Notes under the pieces: generated by a model
The model's database searches: none
What the model saw: the letters and a program-made list of their open reading frames with translations, nothing else
What the model was told of the DNA's origin: nothing
Assembly: GCA_016193465.1 (NCBI GenBank)
Contig: JACPSE010000153.1
Span: 1 to 62,738, forward strand
DNA length: 62,738 bases
Direction: 5' to 3'
Source: Deltaproteobacteria bacterium
GTDB taxonomy: Bacteria; Desulfobacterota; Binatia; UBA9968
In this document: piece by piece, positions 15,950 to 24,231 of the stretch
How the letters are laid out: each line of letters begins with the position of its first letter
How positions within the stretch are numbered: position 1 is the first letter of the stretch
Position numbers and translations under genes: made by a program

Positions 15950-17257
15950 TTATTTCTTATGCTTCCGAGTCAGCCATGCCATCGCCTGCTCTTTGGTCTG
16001 GATTTCTCCTTCTAGCTGCGCCTCCTCGATTTCTTTCAACATTTTCTGGAAAAGCGGGCCGGGGGCAAAACCCATGTCGATCAGGTCCCTCCCCCTAAGC
16101 AGCGGTTCGGGATGGATCTCCTCGTCTCTTAGCTCGGCCATCTTTTGCTTGCAAAAATGGTAATATTGTAGGTCGCCGTTGGCCGAGAGCACATCGATAC
16201 GGGTGAGCTCCAAAAGCTCCTCAATGCCCGCATCGCCGAGGAAGCGCTTCAGGGTGCTAAGGCGCATCTTCGGGGCTTGCGTGTGACGCAGATGATTCTT
16301 AACCAGGTAGGCCACGCGCTCCCACACCGCGCGGCTGCGCTTGAGTCGCTTGAGAATCTCCACGGCCATTTCTGCTCCCTTCTCCGTATGGCCGTAAAAT
16401 GTCACCCGCCTGCCCTCTCTTTGCACGCAGACAGGTTTGGCGACGTCGTGCAGGAGACAACCGTAGGCCAGGCTCTCCGTGGGCTGTGAGAGATGACCCA
16501 GCGTCAGAAGCGTATGGATAAAAACATCCCCCTCGGGATGGAAATCGGGACTTTGCTTGACACCCTTCATTGCCGCTATCTCCGGGAGGAGGATTCTGAG
16601 GAGCAGGGTTGCGTCGAGCAATTCAAATCCCCTTCTCGCTCCGCCCTCGGTCAGGATGCGGGTGATCTCCTCGCCGATTCTCTCCCAAGAGATCTGCGTG
16701 ATAGTTGGCGCCTGGTCTTGGATAGCTCTGAAGGTAGCCTCTTCGATCGTAAAGCCCAGGTTTGCGGCAAAACGCACCGCACGAACCATGCGCAGGCGAT
16801 CCTCCTCAAACCGTTGTCGAGGATCTCCGATGGCTCGCACCAGGCGGCGGCCCAAGTCCTCCCTTCCGCCAACGAGATCGATGAGCTGATCCGCAACCGG
16901 ATCGTACATCATTCCGTTAATCGTGAAGTCCCGCCGCGAGATGTCCTCCTGCATGCTCGCAAAGCGCACATGGCTGGGCCGGCGTCCGTCCAGATAAGGT
17001 CCGTCATGACGGAAGGTTGCGACCTCGAAAGCTTCCCCCTCGAGTATCACCAGGATAACGCCGAACTGCGTACCCACCGCCATGGTCTTGGGGAAAAACT
17101 CCCGGATCGCCTCCGGCCTCGCGTCGGTAGCGATATCGTAATCCTGTGGGGACTTCCCCAGGAGAAAATCCCGGACGCAGCCTCCTGCCAGATAAGCCTG
17201 GTAACCTCTTTCCCGCAGGTGGCTGATGATGGAGACAGCTTTGTCCTGTTGGGACAC
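15950..17257 (-). CDS. cca: CCA tRNA nucleotidyltransferase with HD domain
   Basis: This 435-residue class II nucleotidyltransferase adds or repairs the 3' CCA of tRNA. The catalytic core is GGCVRDFLLG and DYDIATDA, followed by EVATFRHDGPY and SRRDFTINGMMYDP, and the RNA-binding segment EEDRLRMVRAVRFAA. An HD phosphohydrolase motif, CLLHDVAKP, lies in the C-terminal half, as in bifunctional bacterial enzymes that also trim 2',3'-cyclic ends. A PcnB-type poly(A) polymerase is the alternative, but length and the HD domain favour CCA addition. It is convergent with the transporter operon. Confidence 0.9.
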   Translation of the reverse strand: MSQQDKAVSIISHLRERGYQAYLAGGCVRDFLLGKSPQDYDIATDARPEAIREFFPKTMAVGTQFGVILVILEGEAFEVATFRHDGPYLDGRRPSHVRFASMQEDISRRDFTINGMMYDPVADQLIDLVGGREDLGRRLVRAIGDPRQRFEEDRLRMVRAVRFAANLGFTIEEATFRAIQDQAPTITQISWERIGEEITRILTEGGARRGFELLDATLLLRILLPEIAAMKGVKQSPDFHPEGDVFIHTLLTLGHLSQPTESLAYGCLLHDVAKPVCVQREGRRVTFYGHTEKGAEMAVEILKRLKRSRAVWERVAYLVKNHLRHTQAPKMRLSTLKRFLGDAGIEELLELTRIDVLSANGDLQYYHFCKQKMAELRDEEIHPEPLLRGRDLIDMGFAPGPLFQKMLKEIEEAQLEGEIQTKEQAMAWLTRKHKK

Positions 17258-17323
17258 AAAAAGACCTCGGCAGGCCTATTTTAATGGAGAAAAGGCCGGA
17301 CAAAAAGGGGAAAACGCTAACTG

Positions 17324-17707
17324 CTACTGGACAGATCCGTTGGAAGCGGAAATGAATTCCTTGACCTTACCCTGGAGTTCCTGGAAGGTAAAAGGCTTAA
17401 CGATGTAATCGTTGCACCCCACCTCAAGACAAGTGCGCAGATCAGACTCCCTGAAAAGAGCAGTTGCGGCTAATATGGGAATATCCTGGGTCTCAGGATT
17501 GGAGCGCAGATTACGGGTAGCCTCCCACCCATCCATGCCAGGCATCATGATATCCATAAGGATTAGATGCGGCTTTTCCTGCACCGCCTTCTCCACCCCT
17601 TCTTTCCCGTGCTTTGCCGGGATGGCCAGAAAACCCATCAGCTCCATTTGCCAGATAAGCAACTCACGCATATCCGGGTGGTCTTCGACGACGAGAACCT
17701 TTTTCAT
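17324..17707 (-). CDS. Stand-alone CheY-like response regulator
   Basis: The 127-residue protein is a bare receiver domain: VLVVEDHPDMRELLIWQME has the acidic pocket, LILMDIMMPGMDGWEATRN carries the phospho-acceptor Asp (about residue 51), AATA the switch Thr, and VKPFTFQELQ the conserved Lys. There is no output domain, so it must work by protein contact, like CheY or a phosphorelay intermediate. No kinase is adjacent. A TTGACA-17-TATTTT promoter lies upstream on the same strand. Confidence 0.9.
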   Translation of the reverse strand: MKKVLVVEDHPDMRELLIWQMELMGFLAIPAKHGKEGVEKAVQEKPHLILMDIMMPGMDGWEATRNLRSNPETQDIPILAATALFRESDLRTCLEVGCNDYIVKPFTFQELQGKVKEFISASNGSVQ

Positions 17708-17784
17708 ATCTGAAGCCTTCCTTTCGACCTATAAGAAGAATGGGTAATTCAGCGACCCACGACGCTGCTACAACCGTCGTTATA

Positions 17785-17813
17785 AAAATACTATAGCCCT
17801 TAGTGACTGTCAA
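17785..17813 (-). promoter_or_regulatory. Promoter of the response regulator gene
   Basis: On the minus strand TTGACA (17808-17813) is 17 bases from TATTTT (17785-17790), about 78 bases before the start codon. Both boxes are good sigma-70 matches. Confidence 0.55.
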
Positions 17814-17927
17814 GAGACATTTATTGATGTGCCATTATTTCTTTCCAAGTTCGAATTTCCAGTCCCCCGACCTGGCCGAAAAAACTCCCTCTTACGCCGG
17901 GGCGATCGACAGGCGCTTAGGCCCGTA

Positions 17928-17955
17928 TTGACATAAGGCTTTATCATCGGATAGT
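17928..17955 (+). promoter_or_regulatory. Candidate promoter of the radical SAM gene
   Basis: TTGACA (17928-17933) is followed after 16 bases by GATAGT (17950-17955), 65 bases before the GTG start. The -35 is perfect; the -10 matches four of six. Confidence 0.45.
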
Positions 17956-18020
17956 TTCGTTTTTTACGGCCTTCAGTAGTCGGCCTGGAGGCTGGGCTTC
18001 CAGGAACGGAGAACCGAATA

Positions 18021-19298
18021 GTGGTCACAGCCTCTCGCGAGTTCCAGGTGATGGCGAAACCCATTGGCGCCATCTGCAACCTGGACTGCCATTACTGTTA
18101 TTATCTCAAAAAGGAATACCTCTATCCCAAGGGCGAGTCGTTCCGCATGAGCGACGACCTGCTGGAGAAATATATCACCCAGCACATCGAAGCCTCGCCC
18201 AAGCCATTGATCAGCTTCGCCTGGCACGGCGGAGAGCCGACCATCCTGGGACTTGACTACTTTCATAAGATTGTAGCGCTGCAGCGCAAGCACCAGCCCC
18301 CTGGCCGGCGCATCGTCAACGGCATTCAGACCAACGGTACCCTCCTGGACAAGGAATGGTGCTGTTTCCTTGCCGCGGAAGGCTTTTACGTGGGACTCAG
18401 CCTAGACGGCCCACAGAAATTGCACGACCAGTACCGTGTGACCAAGGGCCAAAAGCCAACCTATAAAGAGGTCATGCGGGCCTATAAGCTCCTAAAGCAG
18501 CATAAGGTCCATTGCGATCTCCTCTGCGTGGTCCACAACCAAAACGTCTACTACCCGACGCAAGTTTACCGCTTCTTTAAGGAGATCGGCGTCGAGTACT
18601 TGCAGTTTCTTCCCCTTGTAGAGCGATTGAATGACGGCAAGGGTGGGGTAAGCCTTCAAACGGTGCCTGCGGAGGCCTTCGGCCAGTTTCTCTGCACCGT
18701 TTTCGACGAGTGGGTGAGGCACGATGTCGGGCGCATCGTCGTCCAGATTTTCGACGAGACGGCGAGGCCGGCGCTGGGGATGGAGCATGCGCTCTGCATT
18801 TTTCGCGAGACCTGCGGGGACGTCGTCATCGTCGAGCATAACGGCGACTTTTATTCCTGCGACCATTTCGTTGATCCTGAGCATCGTCTGGGAAACATTC
18901 AGGAAACCCACCTGGGTGAACTACTGGAGAGCCCGGCGCAGAGGAATTTCGGGCTGGCCAAGCGGGACACGCTGCCGCGTTATTGTCGGGAGTGCGAGGT
19001 CCGCGCCATGTGTAATGGCGGCTGTCCGAAAGACCGTTTCATTCGCACTCCAGATGGTGAAGAGGGGTTAAACTATCTTTGCGCCGGATATAAACGTTTT
19101 TTCACCCACAGCCGGGAGCACTTGCAGAAGCTGGCATCCTTATGGCAGGAAGGGCGGCCGCTTGAGCAGTTGATGCAGATGGTGCGGGCCGAGGATGCAA
19201 AGGCAGCCCCCCAAACGGGCCGCAATGACCCCTGCCCATGCGGCAGCGGGAAAAAATATAAGAGATGCTGTTTGGGAAAAGTCTCAGCGCAACCTTAG
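18021..19298 (+). CDS. Radical SAM-SPASM enzyme, anaerobic sulfatase-maturase (anSME) family, with C-terminal SEC-C
   Basis: This 425-residue protein has the radical SAM cluster motif CNLDCHYC (C19, C23, C26) and AWHGGEPTILG, followed by a SPASM region with many cysteines for two auxiliary clusters (CGDVVIVEHNGDFYSCDHF, YCRECEVRAMCNGGCPKDRF, YLCAGY). anSME enzymes oxidise a Cys or Ser in sulfatases to formylglycine. The C-terminus carries an SEC-C zinc motif, NDPCPCGSGKKYKRCC, usually found on SecA. No sulfatase is encoded in this window, so the substrate could be remote or different. The start is GTG and a ribosome-binding site is weak (GGAGAACC at 18009). It converges with a small antitoxin-like gene. 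Confidence 0.88.
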   Translation: MVTASREFQVMAKPIGAICNLDCHYCYYLKKEYLYPKGESFRMSDDLLEKYITQHIEASPKPLISFAWHGGEPTILGLDYFHKIVALQRKHQPPGRRIVNGIQTNGTLLDKEWCCFLAAEGFYVGLSLDGPQKLHDQYRVTKGQKPTYKEVMRAYKLLKQHKVHCDLLCVVHNQNVYYPTQVYRFFKEIGVEYLQFLPLVERLNDGKGGVSLQTVPAEAFGQFLCTVFDEWVRHDVGRIVVQIFDETARPALGMEHALCIFRETCGDVVIVEHNGDFYSCDHFVDPEHRLGNIQETHLGELLESPAQRNFGLAKRDTLPRYCRECEVRAMCNGGCPKDRFIRTPDGEEGLNYLCAGYKRFFTHSREHLQKLASLWQEGRPLEQLMQMVRAEDAKAAPQTGRNDPCPCGSGKKYKRCCLGKVSAQP

Positions 19299-19351
19299 TG
19301 CTTAAGCCAGGCCAAGCTGGCAAAACTCGAAGTAAGAAAGCTCAGCCCAAA

Positions 19352-19621
19352 TTACCCTAGCCATCGACGCATTTTTCTTTTGGCCTGTGTGTGGGTCAGC
19401 ACGCGACCCTGTTGAATCGCCTTCTCGCCCCAGGCGATGCCTTCCAGTATCCGTATCCTGTTTTGGAGATTCTCAAAGGTCCGCACATCAACCAGATATG
19501 CGGCGGGCTTGCCGTGTTCAGTGATCAGTACCGGCGTCCCTTCTTCCTCAAGCTCCGCCAAAATCTTCTCATCTAGGCGGATATATAACAAGTCTGTCTT
19601 GGCGTCGTAGAGGATCTGCAT
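19352..19621 (-). CDS. Orphan Phd-like antitoxin with a DUF2283-like N-terminus
   Basis: The 89-residue protein starts MQILYDAKTDLLYIRLDE, which looks like the first strand pair of DUF2283, and then reads LAELEEEGTPVLITEHGKPA, AYLVDV, which is the second half of a Phd antitoxin. The first Phd helix (usually VSEARANLSEL) is replaced. The tail ILEGIAWGEKAIQQGRVLTH resembles the toxin-binding end of Phd proteins. No toxin gene lies next to it: the gene upstream on its strand, 3' of the heme gene, is HemQ. It may be a solitary regulator or the survivor of a lost pair. Confidence 0.65.
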   Translation of the reverse strand: MQILYDAKTDLLYIRLDEKILAELEEEGTPVLITEHGKPAAYLVDVRTFENLQNRIRILEGIAWGEKAIQQGRVLTHTQAKRKMRRWLG

Positions 19622-19638
19622 CCTATGCCTCCCATGTT

Positions 19639-20505
19639 CTATGTAAAGCTCGGTGTTTTTCCTTCGAGGAAAGTGCCGAGATTGGCGGGCGGGAAGCGCA
19701 GGCCCACGTAGAAGGCGCCGAAGAGGCCGTAGACGGCGCTGGCTTCGTCGAAGCGCATCTCATAGACGAGCTTTTTGAATACTAGCGGGCTATCGGCGAA
19801 GAGGTCCACACCCCACTCCCAATCGTCGAAGCCGATAGAGCCGGAGATAATCTGAGTTACCTGTCCGGCGTATCTTCGCCCGATCAGGCCGTGCTCCTGC
19901 ATCATCCGCTGGCGCTCGGTGATCGGGGCCTGGTACCAGTTTTTTTCCTCTCCGCGCAGTCTGTTCATGGGGTAAAAGCAGACGTAGCGTCGCGGCGGGA
20001 TTTCCGGCCAGAGCCGCGGCTCGGAGGCATGGCGCTGCTTGGCAAGTTCGTTCTCAACGGCCCGGTTCCAGTCGGCAGTTCCGGGTTGCATTCCTTTTTC
20101 CTTGAGCGCTGCGTAGAGACGAACCGAAACCTCGTACAGGCCCAATTCCACTACCGAGACGTATGAGGTTGTCTGCTCCAGGAACTCGGCCAGGTTGAGG
20201 TTCGCCACTGATAGCTCAGCACTGTTAAGCCCCTCGATCGTGCGCCGGAAGTGGAGGAGCATAAGATCCCCCTTATGACCGAGCATAGAAAAGAGCGCGC
20301 TCTGTCCTTCACTGCCTTTCTCCATCTCCTCAACCAACGCGGCTGCTTCCTCAACGGCCCGCTTCTGCTCTACGGAGGTGGCAGCTTTCCAGGCAGGCCA
20401 GCGCACGCGGAACATTTGGTGCAGGATGAAAGAGCCCTCCAGCGTAAGCGGCACAGCGGGAGAGCTTTCGTCTTGTGAGTTCAGAGGTTTCTTTAGATCT
20501 TCCAC
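19639..20505 (-). CDS. hemQ: Coproheme decarboxylase HemQ (chlorite-dismutase fold)
   Basis: The 288-residue protein belongs to the chlorite dismutase superfamily. Its key residues fit HemQ, which decarboxylates coproheme III to heme b using peroxide: Y178 in CFYPMNR, proximal ligand H205 in MMQEHGLIGR, and Q218 in VTQIISGS. Their spacing (27 and 13 residues) equals that of Tyr147, His174 and Gln187 in the Listeria enzyme; true chlorite dismutases have Arg at the Gln site. SIGFDDWEWGVDLFAD and VYEMRFDEASAVYG complete the signature. The cytoplasmic enzyme is the last step of the coproporphyrin-dependent heme route. Start is GTG 20505 with no clear ribosome-binding site, so the N-terminus is uncertain. 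No other heme gene is in the window. Confidence 0.9.
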   Translation of the reverse strand: MEDLKKPLNSQDESSPAVPLTLEGSFILHQMFRVRWPAWKAATSVEQKRAVEEAAALVEEMEKGSEGQSALFSMLGHKGDLMLLHFRRTIEGLNSAELSVANLNLAEFLEQTTSYVSVVELGLYEVSVRLYAALKEKGMQPGTADWNRAVENELAKQRHASEPRLWPEIPPRRYVCFYPMNRLRGEEKNWYQAPITERQRMMQEHGLIGRRYAGQVTQIISGSIGFDDWEWGVDLFADSPLVFKKLVYEMRFDEASAVYGLFGAFYVGLRFPPANLGTFLEGKTPSFT

Positions 20506-20576
20506 AGTCGCGCCATACTATTGTGCTGCATGGGGGCTGTCAACACAGCTTCGCTACCCTTCGACGGTGAGACGCT

Positions 20577-20665
20577 CAAGGCGGTCGAACCGCCCTTGGC
20601 ATCTCAAATTTCAGATCTCAGATTTGAAATTTGCCATTTGCAATCCCGTAGGGCCTGTCCCTTGC
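20577..20665 (+). repeat. AT-rich dispersed repeat, copy 2, with two hairpins
   Basis: CAAGGCGGT (20577-20585) pairs with ACCGCCCTTG (20589-20598, one bulged C), and AAATTTCA (20606-20613) with TGAAATTT (20625-20632). The downstream atttgccatttgcaatcccg is the inverted match of 6268-6285. It fills the divergent spacer between hemQ and the M16 peptidase gene. Confidence 0.55.
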
Positions 20666-20698
20666 ACTTTTAGTTTTCTTCCTTTATTGATAGTGAGG

Positions 20699-22024
20699 AT
20701 GCACGTCGTAGTTTTCTTCTTCGCACTGATTGTTCAAGCTTTTCTTGTCCCTGCCGTCCGAGCCCAGCCCTACCAGACCCAGGAGGTGCTTCTGGAAAAC
20801 GGTCTCAAGGTCCTTCTTTTGGAGAACCACAAAAGCCCTTCGGTGACCTTTCAGGTTTGGTACCGCGTTGGTTCGAGAAACGAAGAAGACGGCAAGAGCG
20901 GCCTCGCTCATTTTTTGGAGCACATGATGTTTAAGGGGACCGCCAAGGTAGGGCCCGAAGAGTACTCCCGCATCATCGCCAAGAACGGCGGGCGCTCGAA
21001 CGCTTTCACTTCAGAAGATCACACGGTCTATTTCGCCACCATGAGCCGGGAAAAAATCGGCATCGCCATTGAACTGGAGGCGGATCGAATGGCCAATGCC
21101 CGTTTAGACGGGAGCCAATTTGAGTCGGAGAAGAAGGTAGTCATGGAAGAACGGCGACTGCGGACGGAGGACAACCCCATTTCGGCTTTGGCCGAGGTCA
21201 CCGGCGCCGCCACCTATATGGTCCACCCCTATCGGCGTCCGGTCATCGGCTGGATGGGTGACATCCAAAATCTGTCGCGGGAAGATCTCCAGAGGCACTA
21301 CCAGAGCTATTACCTCCCTAACAACGCCTTTATCGTTGTCGTTGGGGATTTCTCCACCCGGGAGATTTTGGCCAAGATCAAGTCTGCTTTTGGCAAGATC
21401 CCGCGCGGTCCGGAGCCGCCGAAGGTAAAAGTCGAAGAGCCACCGCAAAGGGGGGAAAGGAGAGTTGTCCTTAAAAAAGAGGCTGAGATACCTTTCCTTT
21501 TGATGTACTATCACGTTCCCAATCTCAGAGATCGGAATAGTTTCGCTTTGGATATCCTCTCCGTGATTTTGGCAGGCGGCCGCAGCTCCCGGCTCTACCA
21601 AGAGCTGGTCTACCACAAACGCATCGCTAGCAGCGTGAGTGCGGACTATGGAGGAGTCTCCGTGGACCCTACGGCCTTTTCCATTACAGCCCGGGTGATG
21701 CCCGATAAGGAGCCCGCCGAGGTGGAGCGCGCTGTCGATAGCTTACTGGAGCGGGCGAGATCCGAGCCCGTCAGTGAGAGAGAACTGGAGAAAGCAAAAA
21801 ATCAGATTGAGGCGGGCTTTATCTTTGGCCAGGATTCGATCTTCGGCCAGGCCATGAGGATTGGCCAATATGAATCCGCGGCGGGCTGGCGGTTTTTGGA
21901 TAGTTACCTCGCGGGGGTCAGGAAGGTGACTGCGGCGGATGTCCTCAAAGTAGCAAAACAGTATCTTGATCCGGACCGACGAACCGTAGGGATTCTGATC
22001 CCCGTCAAAGAGAAAAACCAGTGA
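20699..22024 (+). CDS. M16 family zinc peptidase, catalytic subunit, secreted
   Basis: The 441-residue protein has a signal peptide (hydrophobic residues 3-20, cleavage after VRA, residue 22). The inverted zinc motif HFLEH is at 71-75, with the distal Glu in the ELEADRMAN region, as in processing-peptidase-like M16B enzymes. The C-terminal half has the RSSRLYQELVYHKRIASSV arm that closes over substrate. ATG 20699 is chosen because the signal peptide begins there; the open frame reaches 20378 but covers repeat and hemQ antisense sequence. It overlaps the next gene by four bases (GTGA) and the two probably form a heterodimer in the periplasm that degrades peptides. Confidence 0.9.
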   Translation: MHVVVFFFALIVQAFLVPAVRAQPYQTQEVLLENGLKVLLLENHKSPSVTFQVWYRVGSRNEEDGKSGLAHFLEHMMFKGTAKVGPEEYSRIIAKNGGRSNAFTSEDHTVYFATMSREKIGIAIELEADRMANARLDGSQFESEKKVVMEERRLRTEDNPISALAEVTGAATYMVHPYRRPVIGWMGDIQNLSREDLQRHYQSYYLPNNAFIVVVGDFSTREILAKIKSAFGKIPRGPEPPKVKVEEPPQRGERRVVLKKEAEIPFLLMYYHVPNLRDRNSFALDILSVILAGGRSSRLYQELVYHKRIASSVSADYGGVSVDPTAFSITARVMPDKEPAEVERAVDSLLERARSEPVSERELEKAKNQIEAGFIFGQDSIFGQAMRIGQYESAAGWRFLDSYLAGVRKVTAADVLKVAKQYLDPDRRTVGILIPVKEKNQ

Positions 22025-23346
22025 AAAATCTTCTCTTCGCTTTGCTCTTTTTGTCCCTGTCCGCATCCGTCCATTCAATAGTGGACGCGCGTCTTACGCC
22101 GCAGCGGTCGGTGCTGGAAGACGGTCTGGTCCTTCTGACCTCGGAAGAGAGAGCCCTTCCTATCGTGACTTTTAACCTCCTCATAAAGGCGGGCTCTCGA
22201 TACGACCCGCAGGGACGCCAAGGACTGGCCAATCTGACCGCACGGCTGCTCTCTTACGGGACCAGCAGCCGCACCGCCTTGCAGATCAGCGAGACCTTGG
22301 ACTTCATTGGCGCCGGGCTCTCCACTGGCTGCGGCGAGGAACTGGCAACAGTGAACTTAACCCTGCTGAAGAAAGACCTGGATGTCGGGCTGAACCTCCT
22401 CGCCGAAATCTTGACCGCCTCGGTTTTTCCTCAGGAAGAGATCGATAGACAGAAACAATCGGTTATCGCATCGATCAGGGCTAGAGAAGAGGAGCCTGGA
22501 GCCGTTGCCCAGACGAAGTTTTTCGAGGCGCTTTTTCCTCAAAGCCCCTATGGCCGTCCGGTAGAGGGGACAGTGGCGAGTGTCCAGGGTGTTGATCGGG
22601 CAGATATTGCTGAATTTTACAAACAGTACTACAGGCCTGATCGGGCAATCCTGGCCGTAGTCGGGGATATTTCCCATCAAGACATGATGGAGAGACTTGC
22701 CCAAGCCTTCCGGTCCTGGGAGGGCAAGGCGTCCGCTCAGGAACCACGTCCCTCGGTTTCGCCCGGCCCGGCAAACTTTATCCGCATTGACAAGAACCTC
22801 ACTCAAGCCAACATTGTCATCGGCCACGAGGGCGTGCCTAGAGGCCACCCGGATTATTACGCGATCCAGGTGATGAATTACATACTCGGAGGCGGCGGCT
22901 TTTCCTCGCGACTCATGGATTCTGTTCGCAACGAGCGGGGGTTGGCTTATTCGGTCTATAGTTTGTTCGACGCTGACAAATATGTCGGGACCTTCCAAGT
23001 GACCATGCAAACTAAAAACGAAAGCGCCGAGGAAGCGATCCGCACGGCCATGGAGGAGATCCGGCGCATCCGGGAAAAGGGGGTCAGCGGGGAGGAACTA
23101 CAGGCGGCTAAAGATTATCTCATCGGCAGTTTCCCTCTGCGTTTCGACACCAATCGCAGGCTGGCCAGCTTCTTCACCCAGGTGGAATTTTTCGAGTTGG
23201 GATTAGACTATCCGGAGCGCTATTCAGAGCTGATCCGGACAGTCCGACGCGAGGATGTCCTGCGCGTGGCTCAACGTTATCTCCAACCGGAAAAGCTCAT
23301 CGTGGTAATGGTGGCGAATCAGGAAAAGACCGGGCTCAAGAGATAG
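22021..23346 (+). CDS. M16 family peptidase homologue, non-catalytic partner
   Basis: The 441-residue protein has an N-terminal signal peptide (LLFALLFLSLSASVHSI). At the place of HxxEH it reads GLANLTARLL, so the zinc ligands are absent, while the C-terminal substrate-binding Arg/Tyr motif is kept in SSRLMDSVRNERGLAYSVYS. This is the usual split in M16B pairs: one chain cuts, the other helps bind. It starts at GTG inside the stop region of the catalytic gene, so expression is coupled one to one. Confidence 0.9.
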   Translation: MKNLLFALLFLSLSASVHSIVDARLTPQRSVLEDGLVLLTSEERALPIVTFNLLIKAGSRYDPQGRQGLANLTARLLSYGTSSRTALQISETLDFIGAGLSTGCGEELATVNLTLLKKDLDVGLNLLAEILTASVFPQEEIDRQKQSVIASIRAREEEPGAVAQTKFFEALFPQSPYGRPVEGTVASVQGVDRADIAEFYKQYYRPDRAILAVVGDISHQDMMERLAQAFRSWEGKASAQEPRPSVSPGPANFIRIDKNLTQANIVIGHEGVPRGHPDYYAIQVMNYILGGGGFSSRLMDSVRNERGLAYSVYSLFDADKYVGTFQVTMQTKNESAEEAIRTAMEEIRRIREKGVSGEELQAAKDYLIGSFPLRFDTNRRLASFFTQVEFFELGLDYPERYSELIRTVRREDVLRVAQRYLQPEKLIVVMVANQEKTGLKR

Positions 23347-23351
23347 GGAGC

Positions 23352-23609
23352 TCAGCGAAGGTCCGCCCTTCTGATTTTGGCAGCGAGGCCCTCCTTGAGG
23401 GCTCGCAGCTTGGCTGCTTGCCGGGGAAAGCGGACCTTCAAGGAATCAAGTATTTTTCTCGCCCACTCTGATTGGGCGGAAAGGATTGCCAGCCCTAGAA
23501 CGATAAAGGGTGTCCCGGGAATAATGGGCAGGAGCCAACCAGCAAGCCCTAAGGACACTAACGCCCAGCCGGCAATCAATTTACAAAAGCGATGGAGCTT
23601 GGCCTTCAT
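23352..23609 (-). CDS. DUF454 (YbaN-like) small inner-membrane protein
   Basis: The 85-residue protein has one hydrophobic hairpin, LIAGWALVSLGLAGWLLPII and PGTPFIVLGLAILSAQS, with the PGTPF loop that marks DUF454. The basic C-terminal tail RFPRQAAKLRALKEGLAAKI should face the cytoplasm. ATG 23609 is preferred to the GTG at 23645, though neither has a good ribosome-binding site. It ends five bases after the convergent M16 gene. The family has no established function. Confidence 0.8.
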   Translation of the reverse strand: MKAKLHRFCKLIAGWALVSLGLAGWLLPIIPGTPFIVLGLAILSAQSEWARKILDSLKVRFPRQAAKLRALKEGLAAKIRRADLR

Positions 23610-23702
23610 AGCAGGTAAAAAAACAAAGGTTTCGCACCATACCACTATTCCCCGGGAGATAAAAGGCCTAAACGACTGTCGTGTCGTGGCAACACTAATC
23701 CG

Positions 23703-24122
23703 TCATTTAGGTGTTGGCTGGGCCATTTTCCTAAGGGTGTTCCGAATCTTCTCAGGTAACTTGATTGCTTTCCCTGAGTGGTTCACTAAAACATGCACCA
23801 TCTTGCAGCTCATGAGCAGCTTTTGCTCCTTTTGTAAGAGGAAGTTGTACCTCATGGTAATGGACTTGGTTCCCACATCTAAGACGTTGATGCATAGCTC
23901 CACGTCATCCCCGTATCTAGCTGGAGCGTGAAAGCGGCACTCCATCAGAACCGGGGCATAGGGGATCATTTTTCTTTTGATCAACTGCTCATGAGGGATA
24001 GCGTACAGGCTGAAAAACCGCTCAATGCCAGCCGATATGAAGTCGAAATAGAAAGGCATATAGAGCCATCCTGCTGCTTCCACCTGACCGAACCTCACTT
24101 TAAAGTTCATCCTGAAAGTCAT
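23703..24122 (-). CDS. Hotdog-fold acyl-CoA thioesterase (4HBT family)
   Basis: The 139-residue product shows the 4-hydroxybenzoyl-CoA thioesterase/YbgC pattern: RFGQVEAAGWLYMPFYFDFI, in which the usual catalytic Asp of R-x-x-D-x-D-x-x-G is Glu (QVEAAG), then PVLMECRFHAPARYGDDVEL. Length is standard for a single hotdog domain that acts as a dimer or tetramer. It presumably hydrolyses an acyl-CoA in the cytosol. No neighbouring CoA gene narrows the substrate. The Asp/Glu change is uncommon and its effect is not known. Confidence 0.8.
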   Translation of the reverse strand: MTFRMNFKVRFGQVEAAGWLYMPFYFDFISAGIERFFSLYAIPHEQLIKRKMIPYAPVLMECRFHAPARYGDDVELCINVLDVGTKSITMRYNFLLQKEQKLLMSCKMVHVLVNHSGKAIKLPEKIRNTLRKMAQPTPK

Positions 24123-24201
24123 CTTGATTTGATAAAGAGGACTGTTTTCCTTACCGCAACCGGGGGTAAATGTCCATCCCCACCTGCCAGACAGGCTGGA
24201 G

Positions 24202-24231
24202 TTGACATAACGCTACCTTATATCGGATACT
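24202..24231 (+). promoter_or_regulatory. Candidate promoter of the solute-binding protein gene
   Basis: TTGACA (24202-24207) and GATACT (24226-24231) are 18 bases apart, giving a leader of about 150 bases. Within that leader agacaggctgg (24295) repeats the same 11 bases found at 24190. Confidence 0.45.

Larger units (their letters stand above)
17708..18020. other. Divergent intergenic region between response regulator and radical SAM gene
   Basis: The 313 bases hold the two promoters given separately and an AT-rich stretch around 17780-17830. No gene or stable structured RNA was seen. Confidence 0.5.

Noticed and set aside
10376-17707. Histidine kinase at 10376 and receiver at 17324 as a two-component pair
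   Set aside because: They are 6 kb apart on opposite strands with unrelated genes between; no evidence for pairing.
20378-20698. N-terminal extension of the M16 peptidase
   Set aside because: It covers hemQ antisense and a dispersed repeat, and the signal peptide begins at ATG 20699.
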